Origin: an uncultured Prevotella sp.
Lineage (GTDB): Bacteria; Bacteroidota; Bacteroidia; Bacteroidales; Bacteroidaceae
DNA: 15,992 nt
Assembly (NCBI GenBank): GCA_900548745.1
Contig: URLQ01000059.1
Coordinates: 1 to 15,992, forward strand
Direction of reading: 5' to 3'
Shown here: positions 1-7,501 of the stretch, piece by piece
Layout: each line of letters begins with the position of its first letter
Numbering within the stretch: the stretch's first letter is position 1
Translations under genes and position numbers: made by a program
The notes under the pieces: generated by a model
Databases searched by the model: none
Told to the model about the DNA's origin: nothing
Seen by the model: only the letters and a program-made list of their open reading frames with translations

Positions 1-483
1 GACGACAACGGCTACTCCATGGAGGTGCTGAAAGCCGTTGAGAGGGTGAACGAAAGGCAAAAGGGCATTCTCTACAGGAAACTGAAGGCGGCTTACGCAA
101 GCGAAGGACTCAAGGGAAAGACCATAGCCATCTGGGGACTTGCCTTCAAACCGGAAACCGACGACATGAGAGAGTCAACCGCACTGATTACCATCAACAA
201 GCTCCTTGCCGAAAAATGCACAATAAGAGTATACGACCCTATCGCCATGGATGAATGCAAGCGAAGGATGGGAGACGCCGTTGTATACTGCAAAGACAAA
301 TATGACGCCACACTCAACGCTGACGCCTTGCTGCTGCTGACCGAATGGAAGGAATTCAGACTACCAAGCTGGGACGTGGTAAAGAAGGCCATGAGGAAGG
401 CTATCGTCATTGACGGACGAAATATCTTCGACAAGGAAGAGCTGGAAAGTGCCGGATTTGAATATTATTGCATAGGAAAATGA
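1..483 (+). CDS. ugd: UDP-glucose 6-dehydrogenase, C-terminal part (5' end outside window)
   Basis: The first base of the window is already in frame, so this is the last 160 residues of a longer gene. UDP-glucose dehydrogenase oxidises UDP-glucose twice with NAD+ to give UDP-glucuronate, a cytoplasmic precursor for capsule and other surface polysaccharides. The visible part holds the end of the central dimerisation helix (NGYSMEVLKAVERVN, with the Asn before it) and the whole C-terminal UDP-binding domain. Its hallmark is GKTIAIWGLAFKPETDDMRE, followed by YDP at about residues 78-80. The related GDP-mannose or UDP-N-acetylmannosamine dehydrogenases share this domain, but the GLAFKPxTDDMRE form and the short tail fit UDP-glucose best. 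The stop TGA overlaps the start of the next gene (ATGA), so the two are probably translated as a coupled pair. Confidence 0.9.
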   Translation, partial: DDNGYSMEVLKAVERVNERQKGILYRKLKAAYASEGLKGKTIAIWGLAFKPETDDMRESTALITINKLLAEKCTIRVYDPIAMDECKRRMGDAVVYCKDKYDATLNADALLLLTEWKEFRLPSWDVVKKAMRKAIVIDGRNIFDKEELESAGFEYYCIGK

Positions 484-1283
484 ATAAACTGACTTTAATG
501 ATTACCGTGGTTGTTGCCGCCCTTATAACGGGATGCAAAAGCGGAAACAACGACAACAACAAAACGGAACGCACCGAAGACCTGCAGGCTAAAAAACTCC
601 TGCAAGGCATTTGGGTGGACTCCGACGAGGAGAACGTGGTGTTCAAAGTGAAAGGCGACACCATATACTATCCCGACTCACTGAGCCAACCCGTACGATT
701 TGCCATCTATGGTGACACACTCGAAATGCAGAATTCCAATGAGTCGAAATACGCTATCATAAAGCAGAGTGCTCATCTCTTTGAATTCAAAAACCAGAAC
801 GGAGACGTGGTGAAACTCGTAAAAGGCGAAGACCCTACATATGAACTGCAGTTCGCACCAAAGAAAATGACAAGCGTCAATCAGAACAAAACACTGAAAA
901 GCGATTCCGTCGTGTTCTGTGCCAACGAGAGATACCACTCCTACATCCAGGTAAACCCCACAAAATACAAGGTTTACAAGACATCATACAACAATGACGG
1001 ACTGGACGTGGAGAACATCTACTTCGACAACACCATACATGTCGGCATATTCAAGCAGCAGACAAGAGTGTTCTCAAAAGACTTTGCAAAAAGCGATTTC
1101 GCAAAATTCGTGCCGGCTGACTTCCTGAAACAGAGCGTGCTCAGCGACATCATCCTTACAGGAACAAGCAGCAACACGCTCCATTATGAAGCACAGCTCG
1201 CCATCCCCGACAGCTATGTAAGCTATATCGTGAACATAGACATCAACACGGACGGCAAGCTGTCTATGAACATACAGAAGTAA
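480..1283 (+). CDS. Lipoprotein of unknown function (DUF4738-like)
   Basis: This is a 267-residue protein with a clear lipoprotein signal: MNKLT, a hydrophobic stretch, then LITGC with Cys19 as the lipidated residue, followed by a Gly/Asn/Asp-rich linker (KSGNNDNN). The ATG at 480 was chosen over the upstream in-frame start at 468. It gives a standard signal peptide, lies just after AGGAAA and overlaps the ugd stop as ATGA. The mature part begins with a beta-rich module at about residues 40-110 (LLQGIWVDSDEENVVF, GDTIYY, GDTLEM) that resembles a lipocalin-like or stress-type domain. A second beta-rich half follows at about 125-267. I recall similar Bacteroidales proteins labelled DUF4738, but this assignment is from memory. 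It probably faces the periplasm or is attached to the outer membrane. No function can be assigned. Linkage to ugd may be incidental or may point to the cell surface. Confidence 0.8.
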   Translation: MNKLTLMITVVVAALITGCKSGNNDNNKTERTEDLQAKKLLQGIWVDSDEENVVFKVKGDTIYYPDSLSQPVRFAIYGDTLEMQNSNESKYAIIKQSAHLFEFKNQNGDVVKLVKGEDPTYELQFAPKKMTSVNQNKTLKSDSVVFCANERYHSYIQVNPTKYKVYKTSYNNDGLDVENIYFDNTIHVGIFKQQTRVFSKDFAKSDFAKFVPADFLKQSVLSDIILTGTSSNTLHYEAQLAIPDSYVSYIVNIDINTDGKLSMNIQK

Positions 1284-1287
1284 ACGG

Positions 1288-2037
1288 TTAACCTCGTCTG
1301 AACTCCGAACAGGTTATTGCCGTGGCAATGGCAACATTCAGACTGTCGGCTGTATCTCTGCCCTTCGGAAAATTAGGTATCAGCAGACGGTTGTTCACGA
1401 GTTCGCCTATCGCCGGAGATATACCCTTACCCTCGTTTCCCATAACGATTATGCCATGGGAAGTGAGGGGTTTCTTATATATATCCTCTCCATCGAGAAA
1501 AGTACCGTACACGGGATAACCCTCCGGAAGACTTCCGAAAAGCTCTGCCAAGTCAACATACACCACATCCACACGAGCCACACTGCCCATAGTGGCCTGG
1601 ATGACCTTCGGATTATACACATCCGCCGTATCACGACTGCAGAAGACACGCGTGATGCCGAACCAATCGGCAATACGGATAATGGTGCCAAGGTTGCCGG
1701 GGTCTTGCACTCCATCGAGAGCAAGATACAGTTGCTTGTCATCTACCACATGCTCACCGCCGCCACGAATCGGAAACACGGCAAGCACCTGCTGCGGATG
1801 CTGAAGGAAGCTGACCTTGCGCAACTCATCTTCCGTAACGACCACATTACCTTCCTCCACCCTCACCGACGGATTCCGGTCATACCACTCCTGAGTGGCA
1901 ACAATCATCTGCGGCTGCATAAGTGCCATCAAATCAGCAACGACCTTCGGACCTTCTGCCGCAAAAGTCCGGTTCTTGCTACGCCCTTTCTTGGTCTCCA
2001 AAGAGCGGATATACTTTATCTGGTTCTTGCTTATCAT
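1288..2037 (-). CDS. TrmH/SpoU-family RNA 2'-O-methyltransferase
   Basis: This 249-residue protein shows all three SpoU (SPOUT) motifs. Motif 1 is GNLGTIIRIADWFG at about 114-127, with the conserved Asn115 and Arg121. Motif 2 is IIVMGNEGKGIS at 196-207, and motif 3 is IPNF...DSLNVAIATAI at 220-241. The last two build the knotted S-adenosylmethionine site. The N-terminal 90 residues (IRSLETKKGRSKNRTFAAEG) match the RNA substrate-binding domain found in RlmB-like members. It is expected to methylate a ribose 2'-OH in rRNA or tRNA; the exact nucleotide cannot be told from sequence. The gene converges on the lipoprotein gene with only 4 bp between the stop codons and diverges from tamL. A TAnnTTTG box 22 bp upstream of the start implies a very short leader. 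Adjacency of such a methyltransferase to an Omp85 gene is, as I recall, common in Bacteroidales. Confidence 0.93.
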   Translation of the reverse strand: MISKNQIKYIRSLETKKGRSKNRTFAAEGPKVVADLMALMQPQMIVATQEWYDRNPSVRVEEGNVVVTEDELRKVSFLQHPQQVLAVFPIRGGGEHVVDDKQLYLALDGVQDPGNLGTIIRIADWFGITRVFCSRDTADVYNPKVIQATMGSVARVDVVYVDLAELFGSLPEGYPVYGTFLDGEDIYKKPLTSHGIIVMGNEGKGISPAIGELVNNRLLIPNFPKGRDTADSLNVAIATAITCSEFRRG

Positions 2038-2059
2038 ACTATTTATCTGAATATACCTA

Positions 2060-2067
2060 CAAAAGTA
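2060..2067 (-). promoter_or_regulatory. Bacteroidota-type -7 box for the RNA methyltransferase
   Basis: On the minus strand this reads TACTTTTG, an exact TAnnTTTG match to the -7 element of Bacteroidota housekeeping promoters. It lies 22 bp before the start codon at 2037. A convincing -33 TTTG was not seen. It forms an 8-bp inverted repeat with the plus-strand box at 2081-2088. Confidence 0.5.
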
Positions 2068-2080
2068 CGATTTTTTTTCT

Positions 2081-2088
2081 TACTTTTG
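2081..2088 (+). promoter_or_regulatory. Bacteroidota-type -7 box for tamL
   Basis: TACTTTTG matches TAnnTTTG exactly and ends 19 bp before the GTG start of tamL, which implies a leader of roughly 13 nt. A T8 run lies just upstream. No clean -33 TTTG is present, and the place it would occupy overlaps the divergent promoter's -7 box. Confidence 0.5.
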
Positions 2089-2107
2089 CAGAATAAAAAC
2101 AATAAAA

Positions 2108-4333
2108 GTGGCGAACAGATCATCAAAACAATTTTTCATCATATCAGCTATCTTCGGTTTATCAGGATGCCTGGCAGGATGCTCAGTCACTAAATTCCTG
2201 CCCGAAAACGAATATCTGCTGAACAAAGTGAAGCTGGAATCGGAAGATAAATCGCTCGATTTGTCTGCATACGAACCATATATCAGGCAGAAGGGAAACA
2301 CCAAGTGGTTCTCATCATTCCGCATACCCCTGGCTACATATTCGCTCGCAGGAAAGGACTCCACGAAATGGATCAACAAGACGCTGAAGAACATCGGTGA
2401 GAAACCGGCTATACTCGACACCACACTCACCCACTCCACACGCACCGACCTGCAGACAGCCCTGCAGAACGCAGGATACCTCGACGCAACCGTCGACACC
2501 AAAGCAAATATAGTAAAGAAAAGAAAGGTAAACATAACCTACATACTGAAACCCGGACCGCTATACCATATTAATAATGTGGCATATGACATAAAAGACG
2601 ACAGCATTGCCGCCAAGATGGAACGCATATACCCAAAGAGAATGTGGCTCAAGAAGGGGATGCCATTCAACGTAGCACAGCTGGACGCTGAGAGGAAGAG
2701 GATTACATCCGTACTGACAGACAACGGATATTTCCATTTCCACAAAGACTTCATATCCTTTACCGCAGACTCCGTAAAGGGGGAAAAGCTGGTGAACATT
2801 GCATTGCACCTCGACAAATTCAGACCGGCAAACAGCACCTGCGACACTCTGCATACAAGCTACACCATAGGCAGCGTAAACTTTACAGGAGGCAACAACG
2901 GCAAACTGCCTCTCAGAAAAGGAACGCTTGCGGAGAACACATGGATTGAGGAAGGAAAGCCCTTCTGCTCCACTGACCTGAAACGCACCTACAACAGCTT
3001 CGGAAAGCTGCAGGCCATCAGATACACAAACATACAGTTTACCGAAAGACCCGACACTAATCTGCTCGACTGCAACATACACATCAGCCCTAACAAGCCG
3101 AACAGCATCAGCTTCCAACCGGAAGGCACCAACACTGCCGGCGACCTCGGAGCTGCAGCATCGCTGACATACGAGAACCGCAACCTGTTTCATGGCTCTG
3201 AAGTGTTCAGCGTGAAACTGCGAGGAGCATTCGAAGCCATCACCGGACTCGAAGGCTATCAGAACCAGAACTATATGGAATACGGCGTGGAGTCGAAGCT
3301 GATATTCCCAAGCTTCGTGTGCCCGTTCCTCTCTAACGACTTCAAACGAAGATCATCGGCAACGTCGGAATTCAGCGTGAGCTATAATCTGCAGAACAGA
3401 CCGGAGTTCCACAGACGCGTATTCTCCGGCGGACTGAGATACAGATGGACGGATACGAAGAAAAGACATTCATACAAGATAGACGTCATTGACCTCAACT
3501 ATGTCTACATGCCCTGGATATCGCCTACGTTCAAAAAAGACTATCTCGACAATGCCGACAACCGCAACGTTATCCTCCGCTACAACTACGAGGACCTGTT
3601 CATAATGAAAATAGGCTTCGGCATGGCATACAACCATAGGAACAACGCTTTCAAAATCAGTTGCGAAACGGCGGGCAACCTGCTCAACGGAATCTCGCAT
3701 GCCGCGAAACTGAGCAAAAACACAAGCGGACACTACAAGCTGTTCAATATCGCCTACGCACAGTATGCGAAATTCGACTTCGACTACACCCGAATGATAC
3801 CGCTCGACAACAACAACCAACTGACGCTGCACGCAGCCCTCGGCGTGGCATACCCGTACGGAAACAGTACAGTGTTGCCTTTCGAGAAGAGATACTTCTC
3901 CGGAGGAGCCAACTCCGTGAGGGGATGGAGCGTGAGAGGACTCGGACCGGGAAGCTTCAAGGGAAAGGACGGAGCCATCGACTTCATCAACCAGACAGGT
4001 GACATGAAGCTGGACATGAACATGGAGTTCCGCACGTTCCTGTTCTGGAAATTCTACGGAGCGGCTTTCGTGGATGCCGGAAACATATGGACGCTACGCA
4101 AATACGACGAGCAACCTGGCGGACAATTCAAGCTCGACTCGTTCTACAAGCAGATTGCAGTGGCATACGGATTAGGTCTGAGACTCAACTTCAGCTACTT
4201 CATCCTACGCTTCGACATGGGTATGAAAGCCATCAACCCTGCCTACGAAACGAAAGAGGAGCACTACCCAATAGTAAACCCAAGGCTAAGCCGCGACTTC
4301 GCATTCCACTTCGCCGTGGGTCTGCCTTTCTAA
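2108..4333 (+). CDS. tamL: TamL-type lipoprotein, Omp85/BamA-TamA family outer-membrane assembly protein
   Basis: This 741-residue Omp85-family protein has periplasmic POTRA-like repeats in roughly the first half (for example YILKPGPLYHINNVAYDIKDD near 145-165 and TSYTIGSVNFTGG near 250). A C-terminal 16-strand-type barrel ends in Phe741, the usual signal for the BAM machine. The loop-6 region appears as YFSGGANSVRGWSVRG at about residues 597-612, with the conserved VRG. The start is lipoprotein-like, GLSGCLAGCSVTKFLP. It contains two overlapping lipoboxes (LSGC, Cys21; LAGC, Cys25), as expected for TamL, the lipidated TamA of Bacteroidota. TamL is thought to work with TamB in moving lipids or proteins to the outer membrane. 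The start is GTG at 2108; no ATG lies between the promoter box and the signal peptide, and the next in-frame ATG is too far inside. A strong hairpin follows the stop at once. Confidence 0.9.
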   Translation: MANRSSKQFFIISAIFGLSGCLAGCSVTKFLPENEYLLNKVKLESEDKSLDLSAYEPYIRQKGNTKWFSSFRIPLATYSLAGKDSTKWINKTLKNIGEKPAILDTTLTHSTRTDLQTALQNAGYLDATVDTKANIVKKRKVNITYILKPGPLYHINNVAYDIKDDSIAAKMERIYPKRMWLKKGMPFNVAQLDAERKRITSVLTDNGYFHFHKDFISFTADSVKGEKLVNIALHLDKFRPANSTCDTLHTSYTIGSVNFTGGNNGKLPLRKGTLAENTWIEEGKPFCSTDLKRTYNSFGKLQAIRYTNIQFTERPDTNLLDCNIHISPNKPNSISFQPEGTNTAGDLGAAASLTYENRNLFHGSEVFSVKLRGAFEAITGLEGYQNQNYMEYGVESKLIFPSFVCPFLSNDFKRRSSATSEFSVSYNLQNRPEFHRRVFSGGLRYRWTDTKKRHSYKIDVIDLNYVYMPWISPTFKKDYLDNADNRNVILRYNYEDLFIMKIGFGMAYNHRNNAFKISCETAGNLLNGISHAAKLSKNTSGHYKLFNIAYAQYAKFDFDYTRMIPLDNNNQLTLHAALGVAYPYGNSTVLPFEKRYFSGGANSVRGWSVRGLGPGSFKGKDGAIDFINQTGDMKLDMNMEFRTFLFWKFYGAAFVDAGNIWTLRKYDEQPGGQFKLDSFYKQIAVAYGLGLRLNFSYFILRFDMGMKAINPAYETKEEHYPIVNPRLSRDFAFHFAVGLPF

Positions 4334-4340
4334 AAAAAAG

Positions 4341-4388
4341 AGCATCGCCAATGGATCATCAACTGACAATCCATTGGCGATGCTTTTT
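4341..4388. terminator. Strong intrinsic terminator, probably bidirectional
   Basis: A perfect 15-bp stem (AGCATCGCCAATGGA at 4341-4355 with its complement at 4370-4384) encloses a 14-nt loop. It is followed on the plus strand by T5 and preceded by A8 (4332-4339), which is a U run for minus-strand transcripts. It begins 7 bp after the tamL stop. It would also stop leftward transcription coming through the repeat array from the GT2 gene. Confidence 0.9.
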
Positions 4389-4447
4389 ATATATAAGCGT
4401 GACTTCCGTTAACATATATCCTTATGCTCATTAAAGACTATACTTAT

Positions 4448-4626
4448 AATCACCAATCCATATCCTTATAATCACTAATCAATACTCCATTAATCACTAA
4501 TCAATACTACGCATTAATCACTAATCAATACCCATTAATCACTAATCAATACCCCATTAATTACTAATCAATATCCCATTAATCACTAATCAATACCCCA
4601 TTAATCACCAATCAATACTACGCATT
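4448..4626. repeat. Eight-unit tandem repeat with a period of about 22 bp, overlapping the 3' end of the GT2 gene
   Basis: Eight adjoining copies of a unit whose core is AATCACTAATCAATA start at 4448, 4470, 4492, 4516, 4537, 4559, 4581 and 4603. Unit lengths are 22, 22, 24, 21, 22, 22, 22 and 24 bp. Units 5 and 7 are identical, unit 1 is the most degraded, and units 3 and 8 share a longer TACTACGCATT ending. In unit 8 that ending is the last two codons (Asn-Ala) and TAG stop of the leftward GT2 gene. There are no spacers, so this is not a CRISPR array. The array lies in the expected 3' untranslated part of the GT39-GT2 transcript, between the GT2 stop and the bidirectional terminator. The short stretch 4389-4447 before it holds nothing else I can recognise. 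Confidence 0.93.
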
Positions 4627-5555
4627 CACCTTCTTGTCTATAAAATACTTCGGACGATGCTTCACCTCCATATATATCTTGCCGATGTATTCTCCCGTTA
4701 TGCCGCATGCCATCAACACGCATCCGCCAATGAACCACATGCTGACGAGCAGCGAAGTCCATCCGTCTATCGTATGCCCCGTGAAGTGTTCATACAAGGC
4801 ATAAGCGACCACGCCGATGGCTATGAGGATAAACGCCACCCCAAGATAGGTGATGAGCTGGAGGGGCTTGATGGAGAACGACGTGATGCCCTCGAAGGCG
4901 AACGACAGCATCTTGCACAAAGGATATTTCGACTCTCCGGCAAAGCGCTCACTTCGGTCGTAATATACCGAAGTGGAAGGGTAACCCATTGAGGCAACGA
5001 TGCCCCGGAGAAACAGGTTGTCCTCAGGATATTCCATCAGAGAGAGCATGGCTCGACGGCTCATCAAACGGAAATCAGCATGGTTGTATATTATCCTGCG
5101 GTCAAAGAATCTCATCAGGCGGTAGAACGCCAATGCCGTAGTGCGCTTGAAAAGGTGTCGGTCTTGCGCTCCTTTCTCACTCCGAATACGATGTCGTTGC
5201 CCTTGTGGTATTCATCCACCATAAGACAGATGGCATTAACGTCATCCTGCAGGTCGGCATCGATGCTTACGGAAGCGTCACTGTGTGCCGAAGCCCACTC
5301 CAGTCCAGCCCACAGGGCATACTGATGACCACGGTTGCAAGACAGCTTCAAGCCACCAACCAGCGATGTCTCCTTGGAGAGCGTCTCGATAATGCTCCAT
5401 GTCTTATCCTTGCTTCCGTCGTCTACATATAGAATCATACCCTCGTCGATTGATTTTCTTTCCATCAGACTTTGCAGCACTGCAACAAGGCGCCGTGTTG
5501 TCTCATGAAGCACCAATTCCTCATTGTAGCAGGGAACAACAATTACCAGTTTCAT
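4618..5555 (-). pseudogene. GtrB/ArnC-like family 2 glycosyltransferase, split by a one-base frameshift
   Basis: The N-terminal piece (from 5555) has a GT2 nucleotide-sugar domain: VVPCYNEE at 6-13, DDGSKDKT at 45-52, NRGHQYALWAGLEWA at 74-88 and DADLQDD at 99-105. It runs out of frame after FGVRKERKTDTF. The C-terminal piece continues the family pattern (TALAFYRLMRFFDR, then NHADFRLMSRRA). It has two membrane segments and ends in ITGEYIGKIYMEVKHRPKY, typical of polyprenyl-phosphate glycosyltransferases (DPM1/GtrB/ArnC). Adding one T to the T4 run (A4 at 5150-5153 on the plus strand) restores FFKRTTALAFYR and a 312-residue protein. The intact enzyme would load a sugar from a nucleotide donor onto undecaprenyl phosphate on the inner membrane face. 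It follows the GT39 gene by 35 bp, and the stop codon lies within the tandem repeat. It is either a real pseudogene or a sequencing or assembly error. Confidence 0.88.
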
Positions 5556-5590
5556 ATCCTATACCTATTTATATATCAATCTATATCTGT

Positions 5591-7378
5591 TTATCTGCAA
5601 GCATACTGCCTGTCAACTTGTTTCTCCTGGTCAAAGCCGGCAATACGCTCGAATCTATATAGCGTAAGCCGTCTTTTGTCATCGCAGCTGCGATGGTCAA
5701 AACGCCTTACCTTATCCAATCTATACTGGGGGAATGACTTGCGGAAGGCATCATAATCCTCGTCGCCCATTATCATATAGCCACGCTCCGGCCTGTGCGA
5801 ATCGAGAGGCGTCACACGATCGTTGAGATAGAAATTCACCGAGAACTGGTGCATACGGTTGCGGTCGCCTGGTTTCCAGTCGCTGCGATAATCCCATATC
5901 TTCTCTCCCGATGGTATGAGCCTGTCTATCTCGGTGGCTACATAATAGTCAGACTTCACATTCAGCACCCGAGGCAAAACCACTCCGTCGAGCATAAGAT
6001 ATATCGAGAAGACAAGTCCGCACAACGAACAACACAACACGTAGGCATCCGACCTGCGCCTTGCCCTAATGAAAAAAGATACGGCAAGAAGGATTATTAT
6101 CGTCAACAGAACCACCAAAAGTCCTATCGGCATGGTCTCAAGACTAATGAGGAACGCCACATTCTCTGCAGCATGCTTTCCATGGAATATGGAATGAGGC
6201 ACGACACCCGTCTTTATAACCAATGCGAGCACCGGCAAAGCCACCGCTATCGCAGACAACAGCCATCCGTAAGCCGTTGCCACACTGCGGTGTCTGCCCG
6301 TAACCCACAATATGTATCTTGCGATATAATAAGCTGCAAAGGGATATACGGGCAACAGATATACGCTGCGCTTGCTCTTCGGTATGCAATAGAACACAAA
6401 TATCAACACGGCACTGATAAGCGACAGGAGGTCCTGGTCGGACATTCCTCTGAAGCGGTGCCATACGTCTGCTGCCGCCTGTCTGATATTATCCGGCAAA
6501 CGGTATCTCCGTCTCAACACTACAAACAAAGAAAAGACGATGAACAATGTATAAGGCAGGAAGCCCGTTATCATCGTCATCACATTATATATGGCAGGAG
6601 CCTCATGCGAAGAATATACCATCTTGCCCGTAAAGCGCAGCACGTTCTCCTCATACACAAGATACAGGAAGGCGTCGCCCCTCTCCAGATAAGCGGCATA
6701 ATACCAACAAAGGGGCAGTATGCAGGAAGCCAGAACAACGGCAACACACTTGAAAAAAGCACTGAAGAAACGTTCGCCCCTGACAAGCATATACACACCC
6801 ATCACCATACATGGCAGCAATGCTCCTACGGGGCCCTTCGTCAAGAATGCCCCACTTAGCAGAAGTACCGTCAGCAACAGGTGCCACTTGCCTCGCGACA
6901 CATACCAACAATGGAACAAATATACCGCCATTACCATCAGGGCGGACAACATCATGTCTACCCTGCATGCCATACTCGCACGGTGCACCTCAAATGCCGT
7001 AAGCTTTATCATGCCTGAAAGAAAAGCAAGTCTGCCGTCAACCCTATTCCGCAACATATAGCAATATGCCGTGAGAACCATGGCTATCGTGGCTATGGCT
7101 GACGGGAAACGCGCCGTAAACTCCGTAACGCAGCCTGTAAAAAGTGAACATAAAGCCACACACCAATGAAAGAACGGCGGCTTATACGCTATGTCAACGC
7201 CATTGTTTATCGGTGATACCCAATCGCCGGACTGCAACATGGACAATGCCACAACAGCCTCACGTGGCTCTCCCTTGGTGTTGAAGAGGGAGAAACCTAA
7301 AAACAATACTACGGATATTATACCTAAAAACAAGAGATATATGAAGCCTCTGTGCGACTTTCCTATATTACTATTCAT
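5591..7378 (-). CDS. ArnT-like family 39 glycosyltransferase, integral membrane
   Basis: This 595-residue polytopic protein has about a dozen hydrophobic segments through roughly residue 480, then a soluble periplasmic tail of about 100 residues. After the first membrane helix (12-33) comes the GT39/PMT_2 signature: NTKGEPREAVVALSML at 33-48, INNGVDIAYKPPFFHW at 57-72, and ARFPSA at 89-94. Members of this family move a sugar from a polyprenyl-phosphate carrier to lipid A, protein or another lipid on the outer face of the inner membrane. The usual DExR pair reads GEPR here, so the Asp is replaced; I recall this as usual for the Bacteroidales branch. The next gene encodes the kind of GT2 that makes polyprenyl-phosphate sugars, so the two form a donor-making and donor-using pair like ArnC and ArnT. 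Sugar and acceptor cannot be told from sequence. A promoter box is seen 31 bp upstream. Confidence 0.88.
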   Translation of the reverse strand: MNSNIGKSHRGFIYLLFLGIISVVLFLGFSLFNTKGEPREAVVALSMLQSGDWVSPINNGVDIAYKPPFFHWCVALCSLFTGCVTEFTARFPSAIATIAMVLTAYCYMLRNRVDGRLAFLSGMIKLTAFEVHRASMACRVDMMLSALMVMAVYLFHCWYVSRGKWHLLLTVLLLSGAFLTKGPVGALLPCMVMGVYMLVRGERFFSAFFKCVAVVLASCILPLCWYYAAYLERGDAFLYLVYEENVLRFTGKMVYSSHEAPAIYNVMTMITGFLPYTLFIVFSLFVVLRRRYRLPDNIRQAAADVWHRFRGMSDQDLLSLISAVLIFVFYCIPKSKRSVYLLPVYPFAAYYIARYILWVTGRHRSVATAYGWLLSAIAVALPVLALVIKTGVVPHSIFHGKHAAENVAFLISLETMPIGLLVVLLTIIILLAVSFFIRARRRSDAYVLCCSLCGLVFSIYLMLDGVVLPRVLNVKSDYYVATEIDRLIPSGEKIWDYRSDWKPGDRNRMHQFSVNFYLNDRVTPLDSHRPERGYMIMGDEDYDAFRKSFPQYRLDKVRRFDHRSCDDKRRLTLYRFERIAGFDQEKQVDRQYACR

Positions 7379-7408
7379 TATTTCCTATAAATTATTCAAT
7401 ATCGCCAA

Positions 7409-7436
7409 CAAAAGTAACACATGATTCTGAATACAA
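7409..7436 (-). promoter_or_regulatory. Promoter for the GT39-GT2 pair
   Basis: The minus strand reads TACTTTTG at 7416-7409, an exact TAnnTTTG box. A TTG at 7436-7434 sits 17 bp upstream as a possible -33 element. The box ends 30 bp before the GT39 start codon. Confidence 0.5.
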
Positions 7437-7478
7437 TTTGAATTTTCAGATACTTTTCACTATTTAACAGAAAATATC

Positions 7479-7486
7479 TAACTTTG
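7479..7486 (+). promoter_or_regulatory. Promoter -7 box for the small conserved protein
   Basis: TAACTTTG matches TAnnTTTG and ends 15 bp before the ATG at 7502, giving a leader of about 10 nt. It overlaps a possible in-frame TTG start at 7484, which argues that translation begins at 7502 instead. A T4 run about 21 bp upstream is only a weak -33 candidate. Confidence 0.5.
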
Positions 7487-7501
7487 CACGCAAAAACTAT
7501 A

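Noticed and set aside
1456..2193. Long plus-strand open frame opposite the RNA methyltransferase
   Set aside because: It lies antisense to a gene with all three SpoU motifs; its product is rich in His and Ile without any recognisable domain, as expected of an antisense shadow.
4448..4626. CRISPR array
   Set aside because: The units of about 22 bp adjoin without unique spacers, vary in sequence, and no cas gene is near.
5115..5155. Programmed ribosomal frameshift in the GT2 gene
   Set aside because: The sequence ACC TTT TCA is not a standard slippery heptamer, and close family members as I know them are encoded in one frame; a deletion or an error is simpler.
5556..5590. Regulatory element in the AT-rich GT39-GT2 spacer
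   Set aside because: It is a short run of TATA-like words with only a modest AGGA site; nothing specific can be supported.
5795..6859. 354-codon plus-strand open frame opposite the GT39 gene
   Set aside because: The product is rich in His, Arg and Gln with no domain; the opposite strand has a membrane-protein pattern and GT39 motifs.
7484..7501. Upstream TTG start of the small protein
   Set aside because: The TTG is the TTTG part of the likely promoter box, so it would lie at or before the transcription start; ATG 7502 fits better.
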